Below are positions 1 through 6,510 of a DNA stretch of 64,000 nt, piece by piece. The translations under genes and the position numbers were made by a program. Source of the DNA: Bradyrhizobium sp. ISRA430 (GTDB lineage: Bacteria; Pseudomonadota; Alphaproteobacteria; Rhizobiales; Xanthobacteraceae); NCBI RefSeq assembly GCF_029909975.1, contig NZ_CP094516.1:2852001-2916000 (forward strand), in the 5' to 3' direction. The notes under the pieces are model-generated. The model saw nothing but the letters and a program-made list of their open reading frames with translations, made no database searches and was not told the DNA's origin. Numbering within the stretch: the stretch's first letter is position 1; each line of letters begins with the position of its first letter.

Positions 1-358
1 GAAGATCACCGGCATTGACATGCTGGTTGTCCGTGACCGGGATATCGGTCACATAGCCGCCCACCTTCGAGGCCACGGAAAAGCTGCGCGCCGCGACGAA
101 GGCGTCATCGGTGGATTCATAGTGGCGGATCTGGAGCCAGTAGACCAAACCGCCCGCCAGCGCGGCAAGCAGAACGATCGCGCCGACCGTGGCGAGCAGC
201 CAATTCTCGCGAAGCCGGTAGCGCAGCGATGGCGTCTTCGCCTGCTCTTGCGACCGGTCTGCGCCCTCGCGGGATCTATCGGATACAGTCCTTGGAGCTT
301 CCTTCGTCCTCTGCGGCTGCTCCGCGGACGGCCCATGCTCCCGGGTTTGAGCATCCAC
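1..358 (-). CDS. HlyD/EmrA-family secretion protein, N-terminal part (runs off window)
   Basis: The minus strand reads from a GTG at 358, preceded by GAGG with 8 nt spacing, to the window edge without a stop. The 119 visible residues have a charged cytoplasmic leader (about 1-50), one membrane helix (about 53-75, LLATVGAIVLLAALAGG), then the typical start of a membrane-fusion protein (STDDAFVAARS, KVGGYVTDIPVTDNQHVNAGD, the first half of a biotinyl-lipoyl-like hairpin). Such periplasmic adaptors link an inner-membrane exporter (MFS or ABC) to an outer-membrane channel. The partner exporter would lie outside the window. An EcfG-like promoter element lies at 428-452, suggesting stress induction. 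An in-frame GTG at 367 is a less likely start. Confidence 0.8.
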   Translation of the reverse strand, partial: MDAQTREHGPSAEQPQRTKEAPRTVSDRSREGADRSQEQAKTPSLRYRLRENWLLATVGAIVLLAALAGGLVYWLQIRHYESTDDAFVAARSFSVASKVGGYVTDIPVTDNQHVNAGDL

Positions 359-427
359 GGTGAACACCTCTATCGGGGATTGAACCGGCGCCAACCGGGC
401 TGAACCAAGCTCGCGCCCCCGGGGCGT

Positions 428-452
428 AACCGCAACGCCAAAACATCGTTCC
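428..452 (-). promoter_or_regulatory. EcfG-type promoter candidate for the HlyD gene
   Basis: On the minus strand GGAAC (452-448), 16 nt, then GGTT (431-428). This matches the alphaproteobacterial general-stress sigma EcfG pattern GGAAC-N16/17-CGTT except for the first -10 base. It lies 70 nt upstream of the start codon. Confidence 0.5.
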
Positions 453-492
453 GACGTCTGGAGCACCGCAGGCATTCGTGAATGCGCTGCTC

Positions 493-523
493 AAAAAAAG
501 CGCGACACTCTGAGTGCCGCGCT
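493..523 (-). terminator. Rho-independent terminator
   Basis: On the minus strand the inverted repeat AGCGCGGCACT / AGTGTCGCGCT (one mismatch, 3-nt loop) is followed directly by seven T residues. It lies 26 nt after the stop of the small gene ending at 549. Confidence 0.85.
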
Positions 524-548
524 GTTCATGCCATGAAGACGCCTTGCG

Positions 549-704
549 TCAATGCGTCTTGCTCTCATGCCACTTTTCGAGGTCCGGTTTTGCTTTCGAC
601 CTCTGCTCCTTCTCCGGCTTCTCCTCCCAGGGCTTATTCGTCTGGGAGTGCGATCCCCAGTCGTTCTGCTGCCGGGGATCGTCGTTGGGCCGTTCCTTGC
701 TCAT
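549..704 (-). CDS. Small hydrophilic protein of unknown function (51 aa)
   Basis: ATG at 704 has a good ribosome site (GAGGA, about 6 nt spacing), and a strong terminator follows the stop. The product is very polar and rich in K, E, N and Q (starts MSKERPNDDPRQQ, ends KWHESKTH), with no membrane segment or cysteine, so it is probably a disordered cytosolic protein. It lies 27 nt downstream of the PRC-barrel gene on the same strand and may share its transcript. I do not recognise a named family. The signals make it a real gene, but its function is unknown. Confidence 0.7.
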   Translation of the reverse strand: MSKERPNDDPRQQNDWGSHSQTNKPWEEKPEKEQRSKAKPDLEKWHESKTH

Positions 705-731
705 CAGATCCTCGCACTTAGCCCTCAAGCG

Positions 732-1106
732 CTATGCGACCGGAACACCATAATAGGCGTTGATGCCGCGCAGCGCAGCGTCATCGCCCCAGTTCCAGTC
801 GCTCCGCTCTCCGTATTTCGGCGCGCCTTCCAGCGCTTTGGCGGTGATTCCGGTGACGTAGCCGCCGAGCTCGGGATCGTATTTCAATGATTGCCAGGGC
901 AACGGATAGTGATCATTGCCGAGCCCCAGAAACCCGCCGAAGCCAAGTACGGCGTAGGACACCTTGCCGCTGATCTTGTCGATCATCACGCGTTCGATCG
1001 AACCGATCTTGTTGCGATCGGCGCCATAGACCGATGTTCCCTCGACCTTGTCGCTGCCGATCAAGCGGCCTGTCTCGCTTCGGTCCAGTTCGCCTTGGTC
1101 CATCAT
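732..1106 (-). CDS. PRC-barrel domain protein
   Basis: 124 residues. The PRC-barrel core is visible at about 15-90: TGRLIGSDKVEGTSVYG, then KIGSIERVMIDKISGKVSYAV and a glycine-rich turn (GFGGFLGLGNDHYPLPW). PRC-barrels are small beta-barrel folds also found in RimM and photosynthetic reaction-centre H subunits. Stand-alone cytosolic versions in rhizobia are often stress-induced and have no known reaction. The start ATG at 1106 is chosen because GGAG lies 7 nt upstream; an in-frame ATG follows directly. An EcfG-type element on the same strand (1138-1162) fits general stress control. The gene is divergent from the one at 1315. Confidence 0.85.
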   Translation of the reverse strand: MMDQGELDRSETGRLIGSDKVEGTSVYGADRNKIGSIERVMIDKISGKVSYAVLGFGGFLGLGNDHYPLPWQSLKYDPELGGYVTGITAKALEGAPKYGERSDWNWGDDAALRGINAYYGVPVA

Positions 1107-1137
1107 CTCGATTCTCCACTCAGCCTTGGTGTGAACC

Positions 1138-1162
1138 AACCGGGTACACGCGCGATCGTTCC
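1138..1162 (-). promoter_or_regulatory. EcfG-type promoter candidate for the PRC-barrel gene
   Basis: Minus strand GGAAC (1162-1158), 16 nt, GGTT (1141-1138), 32 nt upstream of the start at 1106. It is back to back with a plus-strand copy at 1187-1211. Confidence 0.55.
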
Positions 1163-1186
1163 GAAAGCCGGTTCCATGCGCGATCG

Positions 1187-1211
1187 GGAACATCGCCGGG
1201 AAAGCGCGGTT
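1187..1211 (+). promoter_or_regulatory. EcfG-type promoter candidate for the 1315 gene
   Basis: GGAAC (1187-1191), exactly 16 nt, GGTT (1208-1211). With the minus-strand copy at 1138-1162 it forms a divergent pair serving both flanking genes. Confidence 0.55.
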
Positions 1212-1314
1212 CTCTGATTTCAATGGCGGAAAATCGGGAGCCGCCCGCGATGTCACAGGCGGTCTCCGACTTCATCGTTCAGCGTCTGCATCCGAGAAAG
1301 AAGTGAGGTGAACC

Positions 1315-1542
1315 ATGAGCGATTTCCGCGACATCCAGCATGGCGTCAACGACCCCGTCGACGGTGTCGACGTGAAGCGGCAATTCAACGACAACAAGAC
1401 GCCGCATGAGCGGGCACAGCGCCATGCCGACGTGCGTGCCGAGCCGACGGCCTCGCCGAGCGAGCCGTTTCTCCCCGAGGGACTTCGGCGCAAGCCGACC
1501 GATCCGATCAACCCGCGCACCGGTCGCAACCCGACGGACTAG
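1315..1542 (+). CDS. Small polar protein of unknown function (75 aa)
   Basis: ATG at 1315 follows a clear ribosome site (GAGGTGAACC). The product is hydrophilic and probably largely disordered, rich in R, D, N and P (starts MSDFRDIQHGVNDPVDG, ends PRTGRNPTD), with no membrane helix or signal peptide. An EcfG-type promoter candidate lies about 100 nt upstream, and a second one lies just past the stop for the next gene. No family function can be assigned. The context suggests a general-stress small protein. Confidence 0.7.
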   Translation: MSDFRDIQHGVNDPVDGVDVKRQFNDNKTPHERAQRHADVRAEPTASPSEPFLPEGLRRKPTDPINPRTGRNPTD

Positions 1543-1548
1543 GCGTTT

Positions 1549-1573
1549 GGAACATCGACCTCCGGTGCGTGTT
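1549..1573 (+). promoter_or_regulatory. EcfG-type promoter candidate for the DUF4142 gene
   Basis: GGAAC (1549-1553), 16 nt, TGTT (1570-1573), 64 nt before the start at 1637. The -10 element differs from CGTT at one base. Confidence 0.45.
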
Positions 1574-1636
1574 GGTCGCCGCAAACATCGCGCGGCGCAG
1601 AGCGGCCGCGCCGCCGACCCGTGGAAGGATCGAGCC

Positions 1637-2191
1637 ATGAAACGAACCATCATTGCCTTGAGCTGCGTGCTTCTCGCCAGCCCGGTGCTCGCCCAGTCGC
1701 TCGGCGAAAAGACTGGCGTCAATTCGGCGCTCGGCGTCGCGCCGACCACCACCGACTTCGTCAACGAGGTCGCGATCAGCGACGTCTTCGAGATCGAGTC
1801 GAGCAAGCTCGCCGAGCAGAAGGGCAATGCGCAGGAGAAATCCTTCGCACAGCAGATGGTGACCGACCACACCAAGACCAGCAGCGAACTAAAGGGCCTG
1901 ATCGGCAACGGTAAGATCCAGGCAACGCTGCCGACGACGCTCGACAGCTCGCACCAGAGCAAGCTCGACAAGCTCAAGAGCGCGACGGGTAAGGATTTCA
2001 GCTCTGACTACGATTCCTATCAGGTCAGCGCGCACGAGGACGCGGTCTCGCTGTTCGACCGCTACGCCAAGGGCGGCGACAATGCCGAATTGAAGGACTG
2101 GGCCGGCAAGACGCTGCCGGCACTGAAGCATCACCTCGACATGGCCAAGGAGCTTGGCAAGGCGCCGACCGTCGGCCAATCGAACAGGTAA
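1637..2191 (+). CDS. DUF4142 periplasmic protein
   Basis: 184 residues. A signal peptide (MKRTIIALSCVLLASPVLAQ) indicates export. The mature part is a helical DUF4142 domain of ferritin-like four-helix type, with repeated features of the family: FVNEVAISDVFEIESSKLA, FAQQMVTDHTKTSSELK, and an ending HEDAVSLFDRYAKGGDN...LKDWAGKTLPALKHHLDMA. DUF4142 proteins are widespread in soil proteobacteria and have no established biochemical role. The ATG at 1637 is chosen over upstream starts because of the AAGGA ribosome site and the signal peptide. Two further DUF4142 genes occur in this window (5423 and 47322). Confidence 0.88.
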   Translation: MKRTIIALSCVLLASPVLAQSLGEKTGVNSALGVAPTTTDFVNEVAISDVFEIESSKLAEQKGNAQEKSFAQQMVTDHTKTSSELKGLIGNGKIQATLPTTLDSSHQSKLDKLKSATGKDFSSDYDSYQVSAHEDAVSLFDRYAKGGDNAELKDWAGKTLPALKHHLDMAKELGKAPTVGQSNR

Positions 2192-2216
2192 GCCGAATAC
2201 GCAGCCCGCCCGCCTG

Positions 2217-2241
2217 GGAACGATCATTGTCTCCCGGGTTT
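2217..2241 (+). promoter_or_regulatory. EcfG-type promoter candidate for the PAP2 operon
   Basis: GGAAC (2217-2221), 16 nt, GTTT (2238-2241). Read with 15-nt spacing the -10 would be GGTT. It lies about 40 nt before the start at 2282. Confidence 0.4.
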
Positions 2242-2281
2242 ACAAAATCGTCATGGAGGATATTTCGCCGACCGCAGACCG

Positions 2282-2866
2282 ATGGCGCTCGCAACAGTCA
2301 AACCCACTCGGATTGATAGTGTGATCGCGAATGAGATCGCGGACCACACCAACTCAAGGCTCGAGCGCACCGCCCAGACGCTGACATGGGCCGCCGACGA
2401 GCATGTGCTGCTCGCGTCGGCCGCAGCGGGTTGGCTCTACACCCAGCTCCGTCGTCCAGACGATCGTCCCGTTGCAAATCACGTCCTGACGGTTTCATTG
2501 GCGGCAACGGTGCTGCCGCACGTGCTGAAGTCCGTGTTCGATCAGACCAGGCCGGACCGGCTGATGGTTCGTGCCCATTTGCGCGGTGTTCCCTTCTCCG
2601 GACGATCCCGCGATGCATTTCCCTCCGGTCATGCCGTACACATGGGTGCACTCGCTTCTGCCGCCGGCCTGCTTCCAACAGGACCGCGCCGACTGGTCCG
2701 CACCGTTGCGGTAGGGCTCTCGCTGACGCGCGTCACGCTGCTCGCACACTGGACGAGCGACGTGGTCGCCGGCTTTGCACTCGGCATCGTCGTCGAAAGG
2801 CTGCTGCGACCCTGGACGCTGACGAGGCCGCGCCGCGAGCACCCTATTCCGCGAGCAAGACCATGA
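2282..2866 (+). CDS. PAP2-family phosphatase
   Basis: 194 residues. The three phosphatase motifs of the PAP2/acid-phosphatase superfamily are present in order: KSVFDQTRPDR (KxxxxxxRP), FPSGHAVHMG (PSGH) and RVTLLAHWTSDVVAG (RxxxxxHxxxD). Several hydrophobic segments suggest an inner-membrane enzyme removing phosphate from a lipid phosphate such as phosphatidate or undecaprenyl pyrophosphate; the substrate cannot be read from sequence. It is the first gene of a tight operon: its stop overlaps the start of the next gene (ATGA), which encodes a DUF3147 membrane protein. An EcfG-like element lies upstream. Confidence 0.85.
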   Translation: MALATVKPTRIDSVIANEIADHTNSRLERTAQTLTWAADEHVLLASAAAGWLYTQLRRPDDRPVANHVLTVSLAATVLPHVLKSVFDQTRPDRLMVRAHLRGVPFSGRSRDAFPSGHAVHMGALASAAGLLPTGPRRLVRTVAVGLSLTRVTLLAHWTSDVVAGFALGIVVERLLRPWTLTRPRREHPIPRARP

Positions 2867-3210
2867 CCGAATATCTCTTACGCTTCATCGCCGGTGGCGT
2901 GATTGTCTCCGCTTTTGCGATCCTCGGCGATATGCTCAGACCCAAGAGCTTCGCGGGCCTGCTCGGCGCGGCGCCCTCGGTCGCGTTGGCGACGCTCGGC
3001 ATCGCGGTCGTCCATCATGGCGCAGGCTACGCGGCGGCCGAAAGCTGGACCATGATCTATGGCGCCGTGGCGCTCGCCTGCTACTGCCGCGTCGTGTGCC
3101 AGTTGCTGATGCGATTTCGCCTCCCTGCGCTGCCCGCCACCATCGCCGCCTTTGCCGTGTGGCTTGCGATCGCCTTCGGCCTGCTCGCCGGCTTCGGAGG
3201 CGCCGCCTGA
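2863..3210 (+). CDS. DUF3147-like small membrane protein (first of two)
   Basis: 115 residues with about four hydrophobic helices and almost no soluble part. It begins MTEYLLRFIAGGVIVSAFA and continues with GLLGAAPSVALATLGIAVVHHG. The RFxxGGxxxxxA start followed by a G-L-x-x-A-x-P stretch matches DUF3147, a family of uncharacterised inner-membrane proteins. The start overlaps the PAP2 stop (ATGA) and the stop overlaps the next start (TGATG), so the three genes are translationally coupled. The next gene looks like a diverged paralogue, and the pair may form a hetero-oligomer. Confidence 0.7.
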   Translation: MTEYLLRFIAGGVIVSAFAILGDMLRPKSFAGLLGAAPSVALATLGIAVVHHGAGYAAAESWTMIYGAVALACYCRVVCQLLMRFRLPALPATIAAFAVWLAIAFGLLAGFGGAA

Positions 3211-3698
3211 TGCTCGTCAAGCTGTCATCGTCGTCGCTGAAGCAGACTCATTGGTACGAATACGCCACTCGCTTCGTACTCGGTGGGCTGGCGACGATCC
3301 TCGCCGGTGCAGTCGGCGCGCGGTTCGGCGTGTCGGTGGGCGGGCTGTTCCTCGCGCTTCCCGCCATCTTCTGTGCCAGCGCGACATTGATCGAAAGCCA
3401 TGAGCGGCGCGCGAAGGAGAAGGCCGGGCTCAGCGGACGGCGCCGCGGACAGAAGGCGGCGGCGCTCGATGCCGCGGGTGCGGCCCTCGGCAGTATCGGT
3501 CTCGTCGCATTTGCCGCTGTTTTCCACATCACCGTCACGGCGAGCATCGCCGGTGCCTTCGTTGCCGCCCTGTCGACCTGGGCCGCGGTTTCGGTGACGG
3601 CCTGGTGGCTCAGGCGAAAACTGCGTACCGTCTCCCATCATCCGCGCCGATCGAACCATTGGTCCCGATCAGCGGACAACCCTCGCCTGTCCCCGTAG
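3210..3698 (+). CDS. DUF3147-like membrane protein (second of two)
   Basis: 162 residues. The N-terminal motif YEYATRFVLGGLATILAGAVG and then GGLFLALPAIFCASATLIESHE resemble the preceding protein, so this is probably a paralogue. A basic loop (RRAKEKAGLSGRRRGQK) separates it from two later hydrophobic segments, and a basic tail follows. The ATG at 3210 shares a base with the preceding stop (TGATG), indicating translational coupling. The last 30 nt overlap the 3' end of the convergent gene at 3669-3863. No function is established. Confidence 0.7.
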   Translation: MLVKLSSSSLKQTHWYEYATRFVLGGLATILAGAVGARFGVSVGGLFLALPAIFCASATLIESHERRAKEKAGLSGRRRGQKAAALDAAGAALGSIGLVAFAAVFHITVTASIAGAFVAALSTWAAVSVTAWWLRRKLRTVSHHPRRSNHWSRSADNPRLSP

Positions 3699-3863
3699 CG
3701 ACAGGAATTTATGCATCTCCGCCGCAGCCTGGAGCTGCTCGATCCGCCTCGCCGCGGCGTCCCGCTCCTTCCCCAGTGGCAGGCTCGCAAGCTTGCGCTC
3801 GAGCCGTTGCCGCTGCGCGTCAAGACGCTGCTCGAATGTGTGTGGCTCAGACCGCTGTCTCAT
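3669..3863 (-). CDS. Small helical protein of unknown function (64 aa)
   Basis: ATG at 3863 follows GAGG with about 8 nt spacing. The product is a charged alpha-helical peptide (EQRLDAQRQRLERKLASLP, then DAAARRIEQLQAAAEMHKF) with coiled-coil potential and a short basic end. Short proteins of this type are common in Bradyrhizobium, often several per genome, with no known role. It overlaps the end of the preceding minus-strand gene by 17 nt, so the two are probably co-transcribed, and it overlaps the convergent gene by 30 nt. Confidence 0.65.
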   Translation of the reverse strand: MRQRSEPHTFEQRLDAQRQRLERKLASLPLGKERDAAARRIEQLQAAAEMHKFLSLRGQARVVR

Positions 3864-4005
3864 CTCGTGTCCTCGGGGGCTGCAGACCGGGACTGTTGGC
3901 CCAGCGCTCCAATTGCTCGATGACCTTTCGATGGCTTTCACGTAGCGGCTTCGGCGCTTCCGGTTCGTCGGAAAGCTTGCGGGGTAACCTGACTTCTTCC
4001 GTCAT
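3847..4005 (-). CDS. Small protein of unknown function (52 aa)
   Basis: ATG at 4005 has a purine-rich ribosome site (GGGAGAGATGTG). The product is polar (starts MTEEVRLPRKLSDEPEAPKP, ends SPGLQPPRTRDETAV) with a central helix, HRKVIEQLERWA. There is no signal peptide or membrane segment. It is upstream of and overlapping the 64-aa gene. Its 5' region (4006-4120) is unusually AT-rich for this genome and probably holds its promoter. I do not recognise a family. Confidence 0.6.
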   Translation of the reverse strand: MTEEVRLPRKLSDEPEAPKPLRESHRKVIEQLERWANSPGLQPPRTRDETAV

Positions 4006-4119
4006 CACATCTCTCCCGTTACCCCAAAAGATGCACCTCCCCTCTCCTGTGTTGCAATATCTTAAGTTATTGATTTTCCTTTTATTTTTTACTAATTTAG
4101 CATCGCTATCGTATCCTGT

Positions 4120-4144
4120 GGAACTCCGGCCAAATTGGTTGGTT
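4120..4144 (+). promoter_or_regulatory. EcfG-type promoter candidate for the ribbon-helix-helix gene
   Basis: GGAAC (4120-4124), 16 nt, GGTT (4141-4144), 40 nt before the start at 4184. The -10 element is the first half of the inverted repeat at 4141-4161. Confidence 0.55.
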
Positions 4145-4161
4145 GAGTAAACCACTCAACC
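4141..4161. promoter_or_regulatory. Inverted repeat, candidate operator
   Basis: Perfect 8-bp inverted repeat GGTTGAGT - 5 nt - ACTCAACC. It covers the putative -10 element and transcription start of the downstream gene, which encodes a ribbon-helix-helix-like protein, a usual arrangement for autorepression. Confidence 0.45.
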
Positions 4162-4183
4162 CGCACATTTTGCGTGATTGACG

Positions 4184-4441
4184 ATGAACGATCTTCGCGC
4201 CGACCGTCTTCAGGTCATGCTCTCGCCGGACGAGCTGGCCGCCATCGACGACTTCCGGTTCAAGCATCGCATGCCGACCCGCGCGGCCGCCGTCCGCGAG
4301 TTGCTCAAGTTCGGACTTGCCGCCGCCAGCGTCGATGCGGCGGCGGGCACCAAGTCGAGTGATTTTGGGGTGTTCGGCCGAGGCCCCGAAGGACACACGC
4401 CGGCCAATGGCGATCACGACAGTAACGACGAGTCCGCCTGA
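4184..4441 (+). CDS. Ribbon-helix-helix-like small protein
   Basis: 85 residues from the ATG at 4184; an in-frame TTG at 4178 is possible. The first 50 residues (DRLQVMLSPDELAAIDDFRFKH, then RAAAVRELLKFGLA) fit a ribbon-helix-helix DNA-binding domain: a short strand, then two helices with the conserved R-x-x-A-x-R-E-L-L pattern. The tail is disordered and acidic. Ribbon-helix-helix dimers often repress their own promoter, and the inverted repeat at 4141-4161 is a candidate site. No clear ribosome site is visible. No toxin gene follows, so an antitoxin role is not supported. Confidence 0.65.
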   Translation: MNDLRADRLQVMLSPDELAAIDDFRFKHRMPTRAAAVRELLKFGLAAASVDAAAGTKSSDFGVFGRGPEGHTPANGDHDSNDESA

Positions 4442-4475
4442 GACGGAGCCCACGAATAGGAGCGCTTAACCAAAC

Positions 4476-4554
4476 GGCCCCGGCACCGGGAGTGCCAGGG
4501 CCGCCCTTGGAGATTGCTTCCGGAGCACCGGGGGCATGACAGCCGGAAGCAATC
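4476..4554. other. Two adjacent stem-loops, possible structured RNA
   Basis: The 148-nt gap between genes at 4441 and 4590 holds two hairpins. The first pairs 4476-4485 (GGCCCCGGCA) with 4493-4502. The second is a perfect 12-bp inverted repeat, GATTGCTTCCGG (4512-4523) with CCGGAAGCAATC (4543-4554), and a 19-nt loop. Neither is followed by a T run, so they are not typical terminators. This could be a small RNA or a protein-binding site. Confidence 0.35.
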
Positions 4555-4589
4555 AGTCGACTCCTGATGCGCGTAATTGTTCCTCGCAA

Positions 4590-4796
4590 CTAGCCAGTCG
4601 GCGCGTCGCCCGAATCATCCGACGACATGCCTGAGCCCGGTGTCCTGTTGTTGTCATTGAGCTTGGGATCGCGTGTCGCCTCGCGCGACGGCGAACCCTT
4701 TGGATCGGACTTGTGCACAGTCTGTGCGCGCTGCTTATCGCGCGGCTGATCCTCCGCCCTCTTGTCCTTGACGATGCCGTGGTCGGAATGCGCCAT
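4590..4796 (-). CDS. Small disordered hydrophilic protein (68 aa)
   Basis: ATG at 4796 with a purine-rich upstream run (GAGAGAAC). The sequence is almost entirely polar, rich in D, K, R, S and P (starts MAHSDHGIVKDKRAEDQ, ends GMSSDDSGDAPTG), and lacks hydrophobic segments. This composition is typical of stress-induced hydrophilic proteins, but no family is recognised. A weaker EcfG-like element on the same strand (GGAAC 4860-4856, 16 nt, CGTA 4839-4836) lies 40 nt upstream. Confidence 0.65.
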   Translation of the reverse strand: MAHSDHGIVKDKRAEDQPRDKQRAQTVHKSDPKGSPSREATRDPKLNDNNRTPGSGMSSDDSGDAPTG

Positions 4797-4835
4797 GATG
4801 TTCTCTCTCGTCTCTGCTGATCTCTTGCAGCGCCC

Positions 4836-4860
4836 TACGCGCCGGGGCGTCGAAGGTTCC
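4836..4860 (-). promoter_or_regulatory. Weak EcfG-type promoter candidate
   Basis: Minus strand GGAAC, 16 nt, CGTA (one mismatch to CGTT), upstream of the gene starting at 4796. Confidence 0.35.
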
Positions 4861-4879
4861 GGTCACGCCCTTCGCCGCG

Positions 4880-5011
4880 CTAACTATGCACCGCGTGCAC
4901 CGGCGCAGGCGTATGCGCCAGATGCATCTGCCGGACCGTCGTTACCGTCGCGAAGGCGACCGAGACGCCAAAGGCGAGAACGAGGGAGAGAAGGGCCAGA
5001 CGTGGAGCCAT
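4880..5011 (-). CDS. Small single-pass membrane or secreted protein (43 aa)
   Basis: ATG at 5011 is chosen because of the near-perfect ribosome site AAGGAGG 8 nt upstream. The 43 residues are one hydrophobic segment (MAPRLALLSLVLAFGVSVAFATV) followed by a short histidine-rich tail (HLAHTPAPVHAVHS). The hydrophobic part could be a membrane anchor or an uncleaved signal peptide. No function is known. Confidence 0.6.
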   Translation of the reverse strand: MAPRLALLSLVLAFGVSVAFATVTTVRQMHLAHTPAPVHAVHS

Positions 5012-5131
5012 AAGGAAATCCTCCTTCTGGAGTCGAAAAATCAACGCGATCGACCATTCCACGATGATTGTCGGTTGGTCGCCGTCACTCCGTGCGCGGT
5101 CTCACACGCAGATTCACGAAAACGAGAGCGC

Positions 5132-5326
5132 TCAGGCATCCTGCTTTCGGGGGACGCGGACCGTCACGGGCGGGATTTCGCCATCGAGCCAATCCTGCTC
5201 TTCGGCCAGCGCCATCCAGGCCTCCGCCATGCGCGTATAGCGCTTATGGGCGGGTTGTCCTTCCGCACGCTCGGCAAGATGCAGGCAGTTCTCGGCGTTA
5301 TCTCTGAAAATGTCGGATTGCTTCAT
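5132..5326 (-). CDS. Small helical protein (64 aa), ENAENCLHLAERA type
   Basis: Starts MKQSDIFRDNAENCLHLAERA and continues with RYTRMAEAWMALAEEQDWLDGE. This two-helix pattern of Asn-Ala-x-x-Cys then a Met-Ala-x-x-W helix is seen in many short Bradyrhizobium proteins of unknown role. The ribosome site before 5326 is weak; a GTG at 5335 in the same frame is an alternative start. It is divergent from the DUF4142-like gene at 5423. Confidence 0.65.
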   Translation of the reverse strand: MKQSDIFRDNAENCLHLAERAEGQPAHKRYTRMAEAWMALAEEQDWLDGEIPPVTVRVPRKQDA

Positions 5327-5422
5327 GGAAAGCACGTGGGCACGGAACCCATGCTCCGCAACGGGTCTTACCGGATCGTAACGTTTGCGGGAACTTCGCG
5401 CGAGACGCGTCATTAGACATCC

Positions 5423-5935
5423 ATGCGAATTCTCCTTGCGATAGTCCTGCTGTTCTTCAGCACTGCGGTGTTCGCCGACAGCACCGGCGAGCGGATGCGC
5501 GGCGATCGCACGCCGACTGCAACCGACGTCATCAGCGGTCTCTACGCATTCAGCCGCTTCCAGCAGGGTCTCCTGGAGAGTACCGATCTGAAGGGCAACG
5601 CAGAGGTCAAAAATCTCGCTGCGCTGCGCGCCGAAGAGGCGACCAAGCGCGACAGGACCCTGAAGGACATTCAACAGACGATCGGCGCCGAGCCGCACGT
5701 CGGCAAGACAACGCTCGCCGGTGCAAGCCTGGCCGCGCCCGAAAATTCAGACGGACCCGCCTACGTCAGAAGTTTCTACGCGGCCCAAATCCCTGAATAT
5801 GAATCCGCCCTCGCCCTGCTCGAGCACTATCTGCGGGCGCCCGACAATACTGCGCTTGCAATCTTCGCCCGCGAGCACCTGCCGATCCTGCGTTCGCAGC
5901 TAAAAGACGCGGAGCGCACCATGGCCGACAAGTAA
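5423..5935 (+). CDS. DUF4142-like periplasmic protein
   Basis: 170 residues with a signal peptide (MRILLAIVLLFFSTAVFA). The mature part is helical and ends with the DUF4142-type block RSFYAAQIPEYESALALLEHYL, then LAIFAREHLPILRSQLKDAE. It is a diverged member compared with the proteins at 1637 and 47322. It would be periplasmic, with no known reaction. A GGAAC element at 5371-5375 has only a CATT at the -10 position, so EcfG control is uncertain. Confidence 0.75.
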   Translation: MRILLAIVLLFFSTAVFADSTGERMRGDRTPTATDVISGLYAFSRFQQGLLESTDLKGNAEVKNLAALRAEEATKRDRTLKDIQQTIGAEPHVGKTTLAGASLAAPENSDGPAYVRSFYAAQIPEYESALALLEHYLRAPDNTALAIFAREHLPILRSQLKDAERTMADK

Positions 5936-5940
5936 CAGAT

Positions 5941-6234
5941 CTATTTATCCTGCGGATGATGCTGCTGGCTCTCCGGCCGCATCCTACGGTCGGTCTCGGG
6001 CATCTTGTCCCGGCCCTGATCGGCATTGTCATCCTTGCCGCCGGACGTCGAAGTGCCGCTGCCGCTTCGACTCGGCTTGGTCACTGCGCCGGTGGTCGGG
6101 GATTCCGCCCGCGGGGTCGCAGAGCTGGCGGCGGGATCGCCGGTCGTGGCACCGCGACCGCTGGGTGTGCCCTGCGCGAGCACCGATCCGGCGGCAAGCA
6201 ACGTAAGGACGAGAGCGGAAAATCCGGCTTTCAT
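5941..6234 (-). CDS. Small secreted, Ser/Thr/Gly-rich protein (97 aa)
   Basis: ATG at 6234 follows AGGGAGAG. A signal peptide (MKAGFSALVLTLLAAGSVLAQ) leads to a low-complexity mature region rich in T, S, G, P and later D, R, Q, H (ends RPESQQHHPQDK), so it is probably disordered in the periplasm. It is convergent with the DUF4142-like gene, with a 5-nt gap. A GGAAC-N17-TGTT element on the same strand about 40 nt upstream is a possible stress promoter. Confidence 0.65.
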   Translation of the reverse strand: MKAGFSALVLTLLAAGSVLAQGTPSGRGATTGDPAASSATPRAESPTTGAVTKPSRSGSGTSTSGGKDDNADQGRDKMPETDRRMRPESQQHHPQDK

Positions 6235-6345
6235 ACGAGCTCTCCCTTTATCTTGCGGGCTAACAGCAGCCCCTGTTCCTACGTTCCGAACGCGGCAGCC
6301 CGGGCGGGCTCCGGTCCGAGGGCCGATTTTTGTTGGAACCGGGAA

Positions 6346-6370
6346 GGAACCAATTATGCGGACAGCCGTT
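6346..6370 (+). promoter_or_regulatory. EcfG-type promoter, perfect match, for the hybrid kinase operon
   Basis: GGAAC (6346-6350), exactly 16 nt, CGTT (6367-6370). This is the full EcfG consensus and the best site in the window. It lies about 140 nt upstream of the preferred kinase start at 6511. Confidence 0.65.
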
Positions 6371-6510
6371 AATTTCACCGGGCTGAGCGAGGCAGGTTCC
6401 ATTTTCCTGCGACGCAAGGTTGCTGCTTGATTTGGAATTTGGCTGACGTTCTATTTCGGATACTGCGTCTGGACCGGATTCGGCGACGTAACCGGCGGGG
6501 GGAATTGAGA

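Noticed and set aside
4184..4441. Antitoxin of a toxin-antitoxin pair
   Set aside because: No toxin-like gene follows or precedes it; the nearest plus-strand gene is almost 1 kb away.
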